A program made the translations under genes and the position numbers. Positions 40,311-48,564 of a stretch of DNA of 64,000 nt are shown piece by piece (the first letter of the stretch is position 1; every line of letters begins with the position of its first letter). The notes under the pieces are model-generated. The model was given only the letters and a program-made list of their open reading frames with translations. It did no database searches and was not told where the DNA came from. This DNA comes from Helicobacter trogontum (GTDB taxonomy: Bacteria; Campylobacterota; Campylobacteria; Campylobacterales; Helicobacteraceae): the NCBI RefSeq assembly GCF_000765905.2, contig NZ_JRPL02000002.1:1-64000 (forward strand). Reading direction: 5' to 3'.

Positions 40311-41687
40311 CTATTCTCCTTTATTGTTTTGCTTTGCCATCCAAGATTCTAAGAAATTGATGTGATAATTGCCACTTGCCACATCTACATCTTTAAATAA
40401 ATCTTTAAATAAAGGCAATGTTGTTTTAATGCCCTCAATCCTCACTTGTCTTAATGCTCTGTTCATGCGAGAGATTGCCATTGTTCTGCTTTCATCATAA
40501 ATGATGAGTTTTGCCACCAAAGAATCGTAAAATGGTGGGATTACCCTGCCATTAAATAGCATACTATCAATTCGGATTCCAGCACCTGTTGGATAAAATA
40601 CTTCACTAATCTTTCCTGGACTAGGGAAGAAATTATTGCTTGGGTCTTCAGCATTGATCCGTATTTCAATGGAGTGCCCTTTGATTTTTATATCTTCTTG
40701 TTTAAAACGTAGCGGCTCACCATCGGCGATACGCAACATTTCACGTACTAAATCCACACCAGTTATCATTTCCGTAATAGCATGTTCTACTTGGATTCTT
40801 GTATTCATTTCTAAGAAATAAAAACCACCTCGCTCTTCATCATAGAGAAACTCCAATGTTCCAGCACCTTTGTAATTCACCAGCTTTGCAAGTCCCAAAG
40901 CACTTTTGCAAAGTTTTTCTCGCATCTCATTGCTAAGAGCTTGGCTTGGCGCTTCCTCTACGACTTTTTGTCGTCTTCTTTGCAGTGAACACTCTCTGTC
41001 GTAGAGATGAATGACATTATTACCATCACCTAAAACCTGCACTTCAATATGTCTTGCTTTTGGTAAATATGCTTCTAGATATACTCCACCATTACCAAAG
41101 GCAGCCTTTGCCTCGCTACTTGCAATGACATATTGCTCTTGTAGTTCCTGCTCATTCTGCACAATGCGGATACCCTTACCGCCACCACCAGCAATAGCTT
41201 TGATAACTACAGGATACCCAATTTTTTTGGCTTCCTCGATTGCATTTTCCATATCTGTTAATACAGGGCTGCCTGGTATTGTTGGAACTTTTGCTTCTTT
41301 TGCTTTCAAAATTGCTGCTGCTTTATCGCCCATTGTTTTGATAATATCGCTACTTGGACCTACAAAAATCATACCCGCATCTACGACTTTCTGGGCAAAT
41401 GTAGGATTCTCGCTTAAAAAACCATAACCTGGATGAATCGCGTCTGCTTTTACCTGTTTTGCCGCTTCAATTACTTTATCCATATCTAAGTAGCTTTTAT
41501 GTGCTAGATTCTCACCTATATGCACAACTTCATCGGCTAGTTGTGAAGCAAGATTTCCGATATCTGCATCACTGCAAATTGCTACTGCAAGCATGTCAAG
41601 CTCATGTGCTGCCTGAATAATACGGACTGCAATCTCACCTCGATTAGCAATTAAAACTTTCTTAATTTTTTTAGGTTGGTATGACAT
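40311..41687 (-). CDS. Biotin carboxylase
   Basis: A 458-aa ATP-grasp enzyme that carboxylates protein-bound biotin. It begins IKKVLIANRGEIAVRIIQAA and shows HPGYGFLSENP, the glycine-rich loop KAIAGGGGKGIRIV, the RDCSLQRR-like RECSLQRRRQK, and EMNTRIQVEHAITEMITGVDLV. Length matches AccC. Because it sits with PxpB, PxpC and a 77-aa carrier, it probably belongs to this four-part carboxylase rather than to fatty-acid synthesis, but that is inferred. Confidence 0.92.
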   Translation of the reverse strand: MSYQPKKIKKVLIANRGEIAVRIIQAAHELDMLAVAICSDADIGNLASQLADEVVHIGENLAHKSYLDMDKVIEAAKQVKADAIHPGYGFLSENPTFAQKVVDAGMIFVGPSSDIIKTMGDKAAAILKAKEAKVPTIPGSPVLTDMENAIEEAKKIGYPVVIKAIAGGGGKGIRIVQNEQELQEQYVIASSEAKAAFGNGGVYLEAYLPKARHIEVQVLGDGNNVIHLYDRECSLQRRRQKVVEEAPSQALSNEMREKLCKSALGLAKLVNYKGAGTLEFLYDEERGGFYFLEMNTRIQVEHAITEMITGVDLVREMLRIADGEPLRFKQEDIKIKGHSIEIRINAEDPSNNFFPSPGKISEVFYPTGAGIRIDSMLFNGRVIPPFYDSLVAKLIIYDESRTMAISRMNRALRQVRIEGIKTTLPLFKDLFKDVDVASGNYHINFLESWMAKQNNKGE

Positions 41688-41785
41688 GACACCCCTTTCA
41701 ATTATATTAAAATGTTTTTACAACATACACAATGAAACAAGATCCTACAGACCTTTACTAAGTCCTCATGTATAACGATGAGAAT

Positions 41786-41845
41786 CTATCGTGCCTTTAA
41801 AATCTCAATCCTATCTCCAGTAGAGGGTTTGTAAATCTTAATCAC
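41786..41845 (-). other. 19-codon fragment between carrier and carboxylase genes
   Basis: The 257-nt gap inside the carboxylase cluster holds a short frame (GTG at 41845) reading VIKIYKPSTGDRIEILKAR, then TAG. Its residue mix is protein-like, unlike the surrounding frames. No ribosome binding site is evident. It could be the end of a decayed gene or a chance frame. Confidence 0.2.
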
Positions 41846-41944
41846 ACGTAAGCATTTTTTGATACTTTATTTAAGAATTTTGCACGTTTTTACAATAACT
41901 TCATTAAAGGTATAGTATTAAGCACAATTATTCTTTTGCAATCA

Positions 41945-42178
41945 CTATTCAACAATAAACAGCACATCACCTGGATTTACAAACGCCTCATTTTCTGCAC
42001 AAACTTTTGTTACCTTTCCTGCTACACCAGCTTTTATTTCATTAAAGGTTTTCATTACTTCTACAAGACACACTGTTGTATCCGCCTCTACTATGCTACC
42101 TACCTCTACATATGGGGCTGCATCTGGACTTGGTTTCCTATAAAATGTTCCTGGTATTGGACTCAAAACTTCTGCCAT
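41945..42178 (-). CDS. Stand-alone biotin carboxyl carrier domain
   Basis: A 77-aa biotinyl domain. The biotin-accepting Lys43 lies in VEVMKTFNEI; AccB-type carriers have EAMKM-NEI. The rest is a complete lipoyl/biotinyl sandwich (SPIPGTFYRKPSPDAAPYVEVG and ending VNPGDVLFIVE), with no N-terminal extension. It supplies the carrier for the biotin carboxylase and the PxpB/PxpC-type transferase downstream on the same strand. The start follows AAGGAACAG. Confidence 0.9.
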   Translation of the reverse strand: MAEVLSPIPGTFYRKPSPDAAPYVEVGSIVEADTTVCLVEVMKTFNEIKAGVAGKVTKVCAENEAFVNPGDVLFIVE

Positions 42179-42205
42179 ATCTGTTCCTTCATAAAATAAT
42201 TTTGC

Positions 42206-42252
42206 TAGAATCTAGCCCTCTATACCCATGAGATACAGAGGGTTAGATTCTA
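42206..42252. repeat. 19-bp inverted repeat at the chromosome/element junction
   Basis: The arms 42206-42224 and 42234-42252 are inverted copies matching at 17 of 19 positions around a 9-nt loop. This forms a strong hairpin just upstream of the carrier gene. It is not followed by a clean T run. It lies close to where gene content changes from chromosome to mobile element. Confidence 0.7.
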
Positions 42253-42315
42253 AATTCCATGCAATTTTTTTAATGCCGTAAAATAGGCAGTTTCGCACAT
42301 ATAAAATTAGGCATT

Positions 42316-42354
42316 TTGCCACATATGTGTGCCACATTGCCACATTTTACCACA
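42316..42354 (+). repeat. Clustered GCCACA/ACCACA words upstream of the Rep-like gene
   Basis: TGCCACA occurs at 42317, 42330 and 42338, with TACCACA at 42348, all on the same strand within 40 bp and 36 bp before the first element gene. Spacing is irregular (13, 8 and 10 nt), so it is a weak candidate for iterons or an operator bound by the Rep-like protein. Confidence 0.45.
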
Positions 42355-42390
42355 CAAATCAACATGTTTTAACATGGAAAAGAGGTAAAA

Positions 42391-43623
42391 ATGGTGTTTT
42401 CTCGGCATCACATACACAATATTGCTAAAAAGAATTTTATCATTGATTTTGAGTTACTGTCGGTTTTAAACATTACAAAAACTGAAGCAATCATATTGGA
42501 CCATATATCTTATTTTAATAAGGTGTATGGTGCCATATCGTTGAATATTAGTCAGTTTGTAGAGATTTTACAAATAAGCAGACAACATTTTTATCGTTGC
42601 ATTAAAAAGCTTATATATAAGAATCTGATCTCTAAAGATAACAAGAATATCGAGGTAACAAAGTTTTATGAAGAAACTAAGGTTGCGTGTTTTAAAAACG
42701 CACATAATAAGAAAGTAAAACAAACCGGAAAGCAAAGCAAATATGCAATAAAAAATGACTGCAATGAGCATGAAAATTTAATTGACAATCTGTCTCATAA
42801 TGTTACAGAAGTGTCGCAAAATGTTACACTTCCTATCCTATATAATACAAATAAAAACTTTATGTGTGTATTAAACACACATAAAGAAAATATAAAAGAT
42901 TGCAAAAGCAATCATCAACAAACACAACAAGCAAGAAAGCTTGTCGGTTTGTTGAATTGGTGTAATACTAAGCAAATAAAAAAAGGCTTGTATGAAAATA
43001 TCTTAAAAGAAACAGAAGTCAATCAACTTCGACTGCTTCTGCAAAACAAACAGGATGAACAAATAGAGCACGATACACAAAGACTGCAACAATCACTCAA
43101 AGAGAAAATGAATGCAGATGAATTGGAAGCTTTAAGAGACTTTAGTGTGTTACTTGCAAAAACAGGAATGTTTCTACTCCCACAAAACCAAAAAACTTTT
43201 GTTTGCCATATAGAAAAACTTATAGAACAAAAAAAGAATTTAAAAAACATGATAGCTTATAGCAAAGAGAATAATTGCTTATGGATTTGTGATGATGAAA
43301 ATGATGATATGGGTATGCAGTGCTTAAAGCAAATGTGGGAATGCGTACAGTTATCGTTAAAAGAAAAAGAGCAAGAAACCATAACACACGTATCAACAAA
43401 GCATAGGCATTTATTGTTGCAATTTATGAATTATAGACAAGAGAAAGGAAGAGCTATGAATGAGTTTAGTTTAAAAAGGCTATGCCTTGTATTCAATGAG
43501 CTAGAGCAAAAGGGAATAAATCTCATAGACTGTGTAAATCAAAGTATTGAGCGTGGTTATAATTGGGTATTTAAGCCCACACATAATGCTAGATTTTTCA
43601 ACAGAAAATTAAAAAATAAGTAG
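42391..43623 (+). CDS. Replication-initiation or helicase-loader-like protein with winged helix
   Basis: A 410-aa protein, first gene of the element. Residues 30-82 form a winged helix-turn-helix (ILDHISYFNKVYGAISLNISQFVEI, then SRQHFYRCIKKLIYKNLI), common in Rep and phage replication proteins. The last 70 residues (MNYRQEKGRAMNEFSLKRL and SIERGYNWVF) resemble the C-terminal domain of phage/plasmid DnaD-like replication proteins. The centre is coiled-coil-like. With SSB and a DnaB-like helicase following, a role in element replication is likely. The exact family is uncertain. Confidence 0.55.
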   Translation: MVFSRHHIHNIAKKNFIIDFELLSVLNITKTEAIILDHISYFNKVYGAISLNISQFVEILQISRQHFYRCIKKLIYKNLISKDNKNIEVTKFYEETKVACFKNAHNKKVKQTGKQSKYAIKNDCNEHENLIDNLSHNVTEVSQNVTLPILYNTNKNFMCVLNTHKENIKDCKSNHQQTQQARKLVGLLNWCNTKQIKKGLYENILKETEVNQLRLLLQNKQDEQIEHDTQRLQQSLKEKMNADELEALRDFSVLLAKTGMFLLPQNQKTFVCHIEKLIEQKKNLKNMIAYSKENNCLWICDDENDDMGMQCLKQMWECVQLSLKEKEQETITHVSTKHRHLLLQFMNYRQEKGRAMNEFSLKRLCLVFNELEQKGINLIDCVNQSIERGYNWVFKPTHNARFFNRKLKNK

Positions 43624-43632
43624 GTGTAAGCT

Positions 43633-44277
43633 ATGAATAAGGTCATTCTAATCGGAAATCTAACAAAAGATATAAATTTAAAGTATTTAACCACAGGTGT
43701 GGCAGTTGGCGAATCTAGTATGGCTATAAATCAAGTATATAAAAAGCAAGATGGAACTAAGGTGCAAGATACTTGCTTTATTGATATAGTAATGTATGGT
43801 AGGAGTGCTGAAATTAGTAACCAATGCTTAAAAAAAGGTAGTAAGGTTTGTATTGAGGGTAAATTAAACTTCCAGCAATGGAGTGACCAAAATGGAAATA
43901 AAAGAAGCAAACATATAATATCAGTTGAAAAAGTTGAGTTTTTAGACACAAAAAGCGATGATAATGTGCAACAAGCCACACAAAGCACAATGCAACAAAC
44001 CCAAACAAAAGCAAATTCAAACGCGTTAGCACAAAAATTTGAGGACATAATATTAAAGAACTTTATAATCATGCGAAAAAATGATACTGGTTTGATACAT
44101 TTTAAAGGGACAGAAAGTGAGTATAAGTTTGCACAAGATAACTGGGCTGCTTTATTTGAGTTAATAAAGGCTAAATTACCACACACAAGTAAATTTGATA
44201 TACAAAAAGACATTATACAAACTGATACAGCACAGGCGATTAACTTTGATATACAAGAAGAAGAGATACTATTTTAA
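43633..44277 (+). CDS. ssb: Single-stranded DNA-binding protein (element-encoded)
   Basis: A 214-aa SSB. The OB fold occupies residues 1-105 (MNKVILIGNLTKDINLKYLTTG, SSMAINQVYKKQDG, CFIDIVMYGRSAEI). A Gln-rich linker follows. Unlike ordinary SSBs, the C-terminus then carries a further folded-looking segment of about 80 residues and ends EEEILF, an acidic tip like the partner-binding DIPF tail. It probably protects DNA during transfer or replication of the element. It lies 9 nt after the Rep-like gene. Confidence 0.92.
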   Translation: MNKVILIGNLTKDINLKYLTTGVAVGESSMAINQVYKKQDGTKVQDTCFIDIVMYGRSAEISNQCLKKGSKVCIEGKLNFQQWSDQNGNKRSKHIISVEKVEFLDTKSDDNVQQATQSTMQQTQTKANSNALAQKFEDIILKNFIIMRKNDTGLIHFKGTESEYKFAQDNWAALFELIKAKLPHTSKFDIQKDIIQTDTAQAINFDIQEEEILF

Positions 44278-44288
44278 AGGAGCAAGGC

Positions 44289-44492
44289 ATGGATTTAAAA
44301 ATACAAGATGATTATTATGTAGATAACAATGACAATAAATGGAATGCAAATGAATATACTAAAGATTGAAATGGCAAAGACTTTAGTTGAATTGATTGTG
44401 AGGATTGTAATGATTGTCCTCATTGTCACTAATGTATTAAATGTGAGAATTGCGAGGAATGCGAGGAATGCGTTAATTGCGATGATTATTAG
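44289..44492 (+). pseudogene. Decayed Cys-repeat (CxxC) protein gene with three in-frame stops
   Basis: One continuous frame runs from the ATG at 44289 (after AAAGGAGC) to a TAG at 44490. It starts MDLKIQDDYYVDNNDNKWNA and continues as a Cys-every-third-residue repeat (IDCEDCNDCPHCH, then CIKCENCEECEECVNCDDY). The frame is broken by TGA at 44367, TGA at 44388 and TAA at 44431, and the Cys spacing continues in phase through the last stop. I recall longer intact CxxC-repeat proteins with this kind of start in related genomes. No frameshift is needed, so point nonsense changes are the simplest explanation. Confidence 0.75.
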
Positions 44493-44525
44493 GAATGAAA
44501 ATATAATTCAAAAAGGAATAAAAAC

Positions 44526-45638
44526 ATGAAAACATACAAACATGCAAAAGTTAGAAACAATAGTCAATTTATACAGATAGAGGCTTGTATAAATAATGTG
44601 CGTTATAGATTTAGCACAAAACTTCTTGTAACAAAAGAAAACATGGATTATGTAGAATTCAATTATAAAGAGCTAATAGAGCAATATAAAAATCAAAAGA
44701 ATATTGAAGCAAACAAAGATGATCCATATTTACTTTCAAATTATGGTTATCAAGTTTTAGAACTGGAAAAAGCAACATGCAAGGAATCAACATATATACG
44801 CTATTACAATGTGTTTAAAAAGCACATTGTATCTGCTATTGGATCTATGCTAATAAGCGATTTTAGTCCAAAGATTATGAAAGAAGTATTTGTAAATAAA
44901 TTTTCTCATTTAAGCTTTGCAAACAGAAACATTGGAATGACTGTATTAAAAAAGATTTTTAATCATGCAATCACTGATGAGATATACACAAAAGCAAATC
45001 CTATGATTTGCATTAAACGCACCAAAAATCATCAAATCACATACAGAAACAAACCTTTTGAATTACATGAAGTTATGCAAATTATTAATTACATCGATAA
45101 AGATGAATTAATGGATGATCGCATGAACATCTATTTCAAAATAGCGTTATTCACAGGTATGAGAGTAAATGAGATATTAGCCTTAAAATATGAAGATATA
45201 GACTTAGAACGAAAGATCATTCATGTTTATAAAACATTAAGCAATGCTAAAATCACAACAACAAAGACCCAAAGTGGCACACGAGAGGTAGAAATTATTG
45301 ACGCTTTGCAACCTTCTCTTAAAGAAATAAAACAAACAGAAGAGATAGGTTATATTTTTGTAAATCGCAATAACAAATTTATGTCAAAACAACATGTTGC
45401 AAAACAATTCAAAGAAATCTTAACAAAACTACATTTAGAAAACAGAACACTATATTCAACAAGACACACATTTGCAAGTCTGTCTTTAAGCTATGGAGAG
45501 GATTTGTTATGGATAGCCAACATGTTAGGACATAAAGACGTATCAACAACCTGCAAAAGTTATGCAAAATATATTAAAACAAACAAAAAACGAGCCACAT
45601 TCTTTAATACAAACAACAAACACAGAAAGGTGGGATAA
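44526..45638 (+). CDS. Tyrosine recombinase/integrase
   Basis: A 370-aa site-specific recombinase with an N-terminal SAM-like core-binding domain (about 60-165) and a catalytic domain. Active-site residues are Arg213 (FTGMRVNEIL), Lys247 (TKTQSGTREV), Arg313 in LYSTRHTFAS, His336 (MLGHKDVSTT) and the nucleophile Tyr346. The first His of the usual H-x-x-R is Tyr310, a change common in phage-type integrases. It probably integrates and excises this element. Its stop overlaps the ATG of the next small gene. Confidence 0.93.
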   Translation: MKTYKHAKVRNNSQFIQIEACINNVRYRFSTKLLVTKENMDYVEFNYKELIEQYKNQKNIEANKDDPYLLSNYGYQVLELEKATCKESTYIRYYNVFKKHIVSAIGSMLISDFSPKIMKEVFVNKFSHLSFANRNIGMTVLKKIFNHAITDEIYTKANPMICIKRTKNHQITYRNKPFELHEVMQIINYIDKDELMDDRMNIYFKIALFTGMRVNEILALKYEDIDLERKIIHVYKTLSNAKITTTKTQSGTREVEIIDALQPSLKEIKQTEEIGYIFVNRNNKFMSKQHVAKQFKEILTKLHLENRTLYSTRHTFASLSLSYGEDLLWIANMLGHKDVSTTCKSYAKYIKTNKKRATFFNTNNKHRKVG

Positions 45639-45799
45639 TGAAAAAATTTGTAGTTGTAAAAAGAGAATATAAGACAAAAATGCAAGAGTTGCAGAATAAA
45701 AAGGAAAAAATATCACTTATTGCAGAAATTGCAATAAGAATATTATATCAACAAGAAAAAAATAAGGAATTACAATATGAAAAAACACGAAAACTTTGA
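45638..45799 (+). CDS. Small Lys-rich protein (53 aa)
   Basis: A 53-codon gene beginning MKKFVVVKREYKTKMQELQ, with GAAAGGTGGG just ahead of the ATG. It overlaps both neighbours: the integrase stop at its start and the next gene by 23 nt at its end. The overlaps and binding site support it, though its sequence shows only a basic, helical character. It might be an excisionase-like or regulatory peptide, but nothing shows this. Confidence 0.5.
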   Translation: MKKFVVVKREYKTKMQELQNKKEKISLIAEIAIRILYQQEKNKELQYEKTRKL

Positions 45800-46229
45800 T
45801 GATATTGTAAAGAAATTAATGAAAGAGCCTAAAACATATTCATTTCACTTAAGATATGAAAGTAGCATATCTTTGTATTACATAAAATACTTGAGAATGC
45901 AATTTAAGGAAAAGAATACAGGAAAAATAGTAGAAATGGCGATAGACCATCTGTATAAAGAAATACAAGAAAAAGGAAAGGAGTATATAGAAATGAAAGT
46001 CTTAATTGAAAAAGTAAAAATCTATATTGAAAACTCAATACCAAAAGATATAAATAACCATGATAAAGAAAAAATTTTAAATGACTTAAGCTTATTGACA
46101 AACAAAATTGAAAAGCTATATCAGCAACAAAGAGCAAACACTGCAACTAATAAAAATATTAGAAATAAAAGGAAGTATGACAACACGCCAAGCTTGTTTG
46201 AAAACTTAAATACAGCATATAAGCAATAA
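45777..46229 (+). CDS. Hypothetical helical protein
   Basis: A 150-aa, Lys/Glu-rich protein of unknown function. The N-terminal half (SFHLRYESSISLYYIKYLRMQFK, then GKIVEMAIDHLYKEIQ) looks like a ribbon-helix-helix-type or small DNA-binding domain. The C-terminal half is helical. The stop TAA overlaps the ATG of the DnaB-like gene as TAATG, which suggests a functional link to replication. Confidence 0.55.
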   Translation: MKKHENFDDIVKKLMKEPKTYSFHLRYESSISLYYIKYLRMQFKEKNTGKIVEMAIDHLYKEIQEKGKEYIEMKVLIEKVKIYIENSIPKDINNHDKEKILNDLSLLTNKIEKLYQQQRANTATNKNIRNKRKYDNTPSLFENLNTAYKQ

Positions 46230-47587
46230 TGCAAAGAAAAATAGGGAGAAGAAATAATATCCAAATGAAAACAACATTTTATAGTCAAGAGTTATATGGA
46301 AATATAGCAAATAAAATAGAAACAAGTATTATTACATCAGTGATAATGTCCCCAGAACAACATGTAACAAGTTTTCTGTCAAAAATTCCAAAATATTGGT
46401 TTACAGAAGAATATTATCCATATTATGAAGCTATACAAAAAGCCCATGAAAATAAAAAACTTGATACGACATATATTTATTCATTATTAATTAATGAATA
46501 TAGACAACAAGAAGAGAAAGTTATGCTAATATTGGCAAATACGCATATTATTGTTACAATCGATGATTATATTCCCCTTTTAGAACAAAAATACCTTCTA
46601 AGACAACAAGCTAAACTTAGCAAGAAGCTCCAATATGCTACTGATGAATATAAAGTGCTTAATATTGAGCAAGAAATACAAAATCATAAACTTTTATATA
46701 GAGAGCAATACTCGATTAAAACATTTGCAGAATGGGATAAATTTTACAAAGAAAACCACATTAATATCCAGAAATATGAATTAGGCATACCATTTTTAGA
46801 TGAAACTTTAGATAAGGGTATAGAATTGGGGCAACTAGTCTTAATTAGTGGAGAATTTGAAGCAGGTAAAACAAGTCTTGTATTGCAAATATTAGAAAAT
46901 CTAAGCAAACACCATAAAACATGTTTATTTAGCTTTGAATTTCCTATACATACACACATACTAAAAAGACATAAATTCTTTAAAAAAATGATAGAAACAA
47001 GCAGATTAACACAAGAAAACGTGGAAAACATAAAAAATAACATGGTTATTATAGATGAGGGAACAGAGATAAGCGAAATAGAAAACAGGATTGTATCGCT
47101 TTTTATTTCCGGTATAAAATTTTTTGCGATAGATTCTCAAATGTGTATTTTTAATGAAAATTTTGAAGGATTGGGTGAGAAAGAGGAATCATCAAAATTT
47201 GAAATATTGCAACGACTGGCAAAAAAACATAATATTGTTATTATTCTTATAGTGCAAACAAGCAAATTAGATAATACAAGTCCTATGGGAAGCAAAAAAG
47301 GTGCTTATTTTAGCTCAATAATAATACGCATAGAAAATGTTATTGATGAGAAAACTAAAGAAATAAATCATAGTAGAAAAAGAATTGTATTTCAAAAAAA
47401 TAAGCAAACAGGTAAAAATGATATACACAATGTGTATTTTGATAAAGAAACAAGATTATTTTATAGCAATGATATTCCTAATAAAAAATATATAATCCAA
47501 CCCACTCAAACCGAAACCATAACACAACAAGAATTTGATCAATTAATAAAAAACACAAAAAGAGTAGAAATACCATTTAACTTTTAA
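46229..47587 (+). CDS. DnaB-like replicative helicase/RecA-fold ATPase
   Basis: A 452-aa protein with the architecture of DnaB. The N-terminal helical domain (about 20-120; SVIMSPEQHVTSFLSKIPKYWF) is followed by a RecA-fold core with Walker A GEFEAGKTS (about residue 208), a FSFEF segment, and a FFAIDSQMCIF Walker B region. The sensor-like IVQTSKLDN and GSKKGAYFSSIIIRIEN complete the core. The Walker A differs from the canonical GRPSMGKT of DnaB. It likely unwinds the element during replication or transfer. Confidence 0.75.
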   Translation: MQRKIGRRNNIQMKTTFYSQELYGNIANKIETSIITSVIMSPEQHVTSFLSKIPKYWFTEEYYPYYEAIQKAHENKKLDTTYIYSLLINEYRQQEEKVMLILANTHIIVTIDDYIPLLEQKYLLRQQAKLSKKLQYATDEYKVLNIEQEIQNHKLLYREQYSIKTFAEWDKFYKENHINIQKYELGIPFLDETLDKGIELGQLVLISGEFEAGKTSLVLQILENLSKHHKTCLFSFEFPIHTHILKRHKFFKKMIETSRLTQENVENIKNNMVIIDEGTEISEIENRIVSLFISGIKFFAIDSQMCIFNENFEGLGEKEESSKFEILQRLAKKHNIVIILIVQTSKLDNTSPMGSKKGAYFSSIIIRIENVIDEKTKEINHSRKRIVFQKNKQTGKNDIHNVYFDKETRLFYSNDIPNKKYIIQPTQTETITQQEFDQLIKNTKRVEIPFNF

Positions 47588-47607
47588 TTTAATAATGAGG
47601 ATCATAC

Positions 47608-47775
47608 ATGTGTCAAAAAAAATTCTATGTCAAGAAACTAAAAAAGGTAGTATATGCAAACGTTTCTTTTAGGTATAACAGAATTATATACAAAACAAAT
47701 AAAAATGAAATAATCATGTGTAGTCTTAGTGATTTTATATTGATATTAGAAGCCATAGAAATTGATAAAGATTAG
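47608..47775 (+). CDS. Small basic protein (55 aa)
   Basis: A 55-codon frame (MCQKKFYVKKLKKVVYANVS at the start), with GAGG 9 nt ahead of the ATG and 20 nt after the DnaB-like gene. The N-terminus is strongly basic and the C-terminus acidic and hydrophobic. It probably ends the first operon of the element. Function unknown, and a chance frame cannot be excluded. Confidence 0.4.
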   Translation: MCQKKFYVKKLKKVVYANVSFRYNRIIYKTNKNEIIMCSLSDFILILEAIEIDKD

Positions 47776-48062
47776 TGCAAATATCACAGAAATAAAATAC
47801 GTAAAGACTAAACAATAAAATCTATCACAATGAAATTAAATGTAAGTAAATTATCATAATTAGAGATAAATAAGATATAAAATAAAGTTAAATAACACTT
47901 AAATAACATATATTTATATTTAACTTATATATTAAATAATATTATTTAAATAATAATTTATATATTAAATATAAATATTTTATTTCTAATTTATATATTA
48001 AATTTTAATATATAAACGCTATTTAAACGTTATAACACCATTAAATAAGTAATAAGAAAGAT
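47776..48062. other. Extremely AT-rich tract, candidate replication origin region
   Basis: From about 47,865 to 48,055 the sequence is nearly all A and T, dominated by TTAAATAATA, TATATTAAAT and related words, with no gene. Such easily melted tracts are typical of plasmid origins. It lies between the replication genes and a large cruciform. It contains one AATAACACTTAA at 47891-47902 that recurs inverted at 49497-49508. Confidence 0.5.
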
Positions 48063-48293
48063 ACACACCACACACGGCAACGCTCTAGCGTGTATTCATA
48101 CTTTACACTACGTTTCACTTCGTATAAAGCATGAAACTTGACACGCTATCGCTTTTTCTTGCTTCTTTACCGCAAAGCCTAGCAATTTTAAACTTAAAAG
48201 TCCTGCTGAAATTACATTCCAGCGGTTTTAAGTTTAAAATTACGCCTTGCGGAAGCAAGAAAGCAAAAAGAAAATGCGTGTGTTGTGGTGTGT
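48063..48293. repeat. Large imperfect cruciform (nested inverted repeats)
   Basis: The most regular part is a perfect 15-bp inverted repeat (48185-48199 and 48226-48240) around 26 nt. It extends outward through partly matching arms (about 48150-48184 against 48241-48270) to an outer pair, 48063-48076 against 48277-48293, with a 3-nt bulge. A side hairpin pairs TAGCGTGT at 48086-48093 with ACACGCTA at 48141-48148. The island is richer in G and C than its flanks. A double-strand origin, a replication terminator or a folded RNA are possible. Confidence 0.75.
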
Positions 48294-48377
48294 TTTTTGG
48301 GTTTTGACTTGAATAAAAAAGGCATTAAAAAAGTGCTAAAAAAATATAAAAAAACACGTAAATAAGGGGACTTCTTA

Positions 48378-48406
48378 TTGACTTTTATTGAAAAATTTGT
48401 TATAAT
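48378..48406 (+). promoter_or_regulatory. Strong sigma-70-type promoter
   Basis: TTGACT at 48378-48383 and a perfect TATAAT at 48401-48406 are separated by exactly 17 nt. This is the best two-box promoter in the element. The predicted start near 48413 is about 250 nt before the next gene, leaving a long structured leader. Confidence 0.75.
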
Positions 48407-48412
48407 TATTGC

Positions 48413-48564
48413 ATGAATTTAGAAAGAGTTTAAGTAATAAAGGCGATTTTATTTATACAGCAATATAAATAAAATCTAACTTGATTTAACCGAGCAAATC
48501 AAGCCCAAATTATAGCAAGATTTAGCATTAAAGTCAAGTTTATTTAGCCTTTTTTATTTTTTTT
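48413..48564 (+). ncRNA. Candidate structured small RNA or attenuating leader
   Basis: Downstream of the strong promoter lie a perfect 13-bp hairpin (48445-48457 with 48464-48476, 6-nt loop) and an 8-bp hairpin (48480-48487 with 48496-48503). AAAGGC near 48440 can pair with GCCTTT at 48548-48553, followed directly by a T-rich run to 48564. That resembles a small RNA ending at an intrinsic terminator, or a leader controlling the 139-aa gene. Plasmid copy-number RNAs look similar. Only a hexapeptide frame (MNLERV) is present. Confidence 0.5.

Noticed and set aside
42200-42391. H. pylori TnPZ/ICEHptfs-type end (AAGAATG) at the left border
   Set aside because: The heptamer was not found near the junction, so assignment to that family is not supported.
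44329-44529. 66-codon hydrophobic frame over the Cys-repeat pseudogene
   Set aside because: It is an out-of-phase reading of the Cys-repeat sequence; its Ile/Val/Arg pattern comes from the repeats in the other frame.
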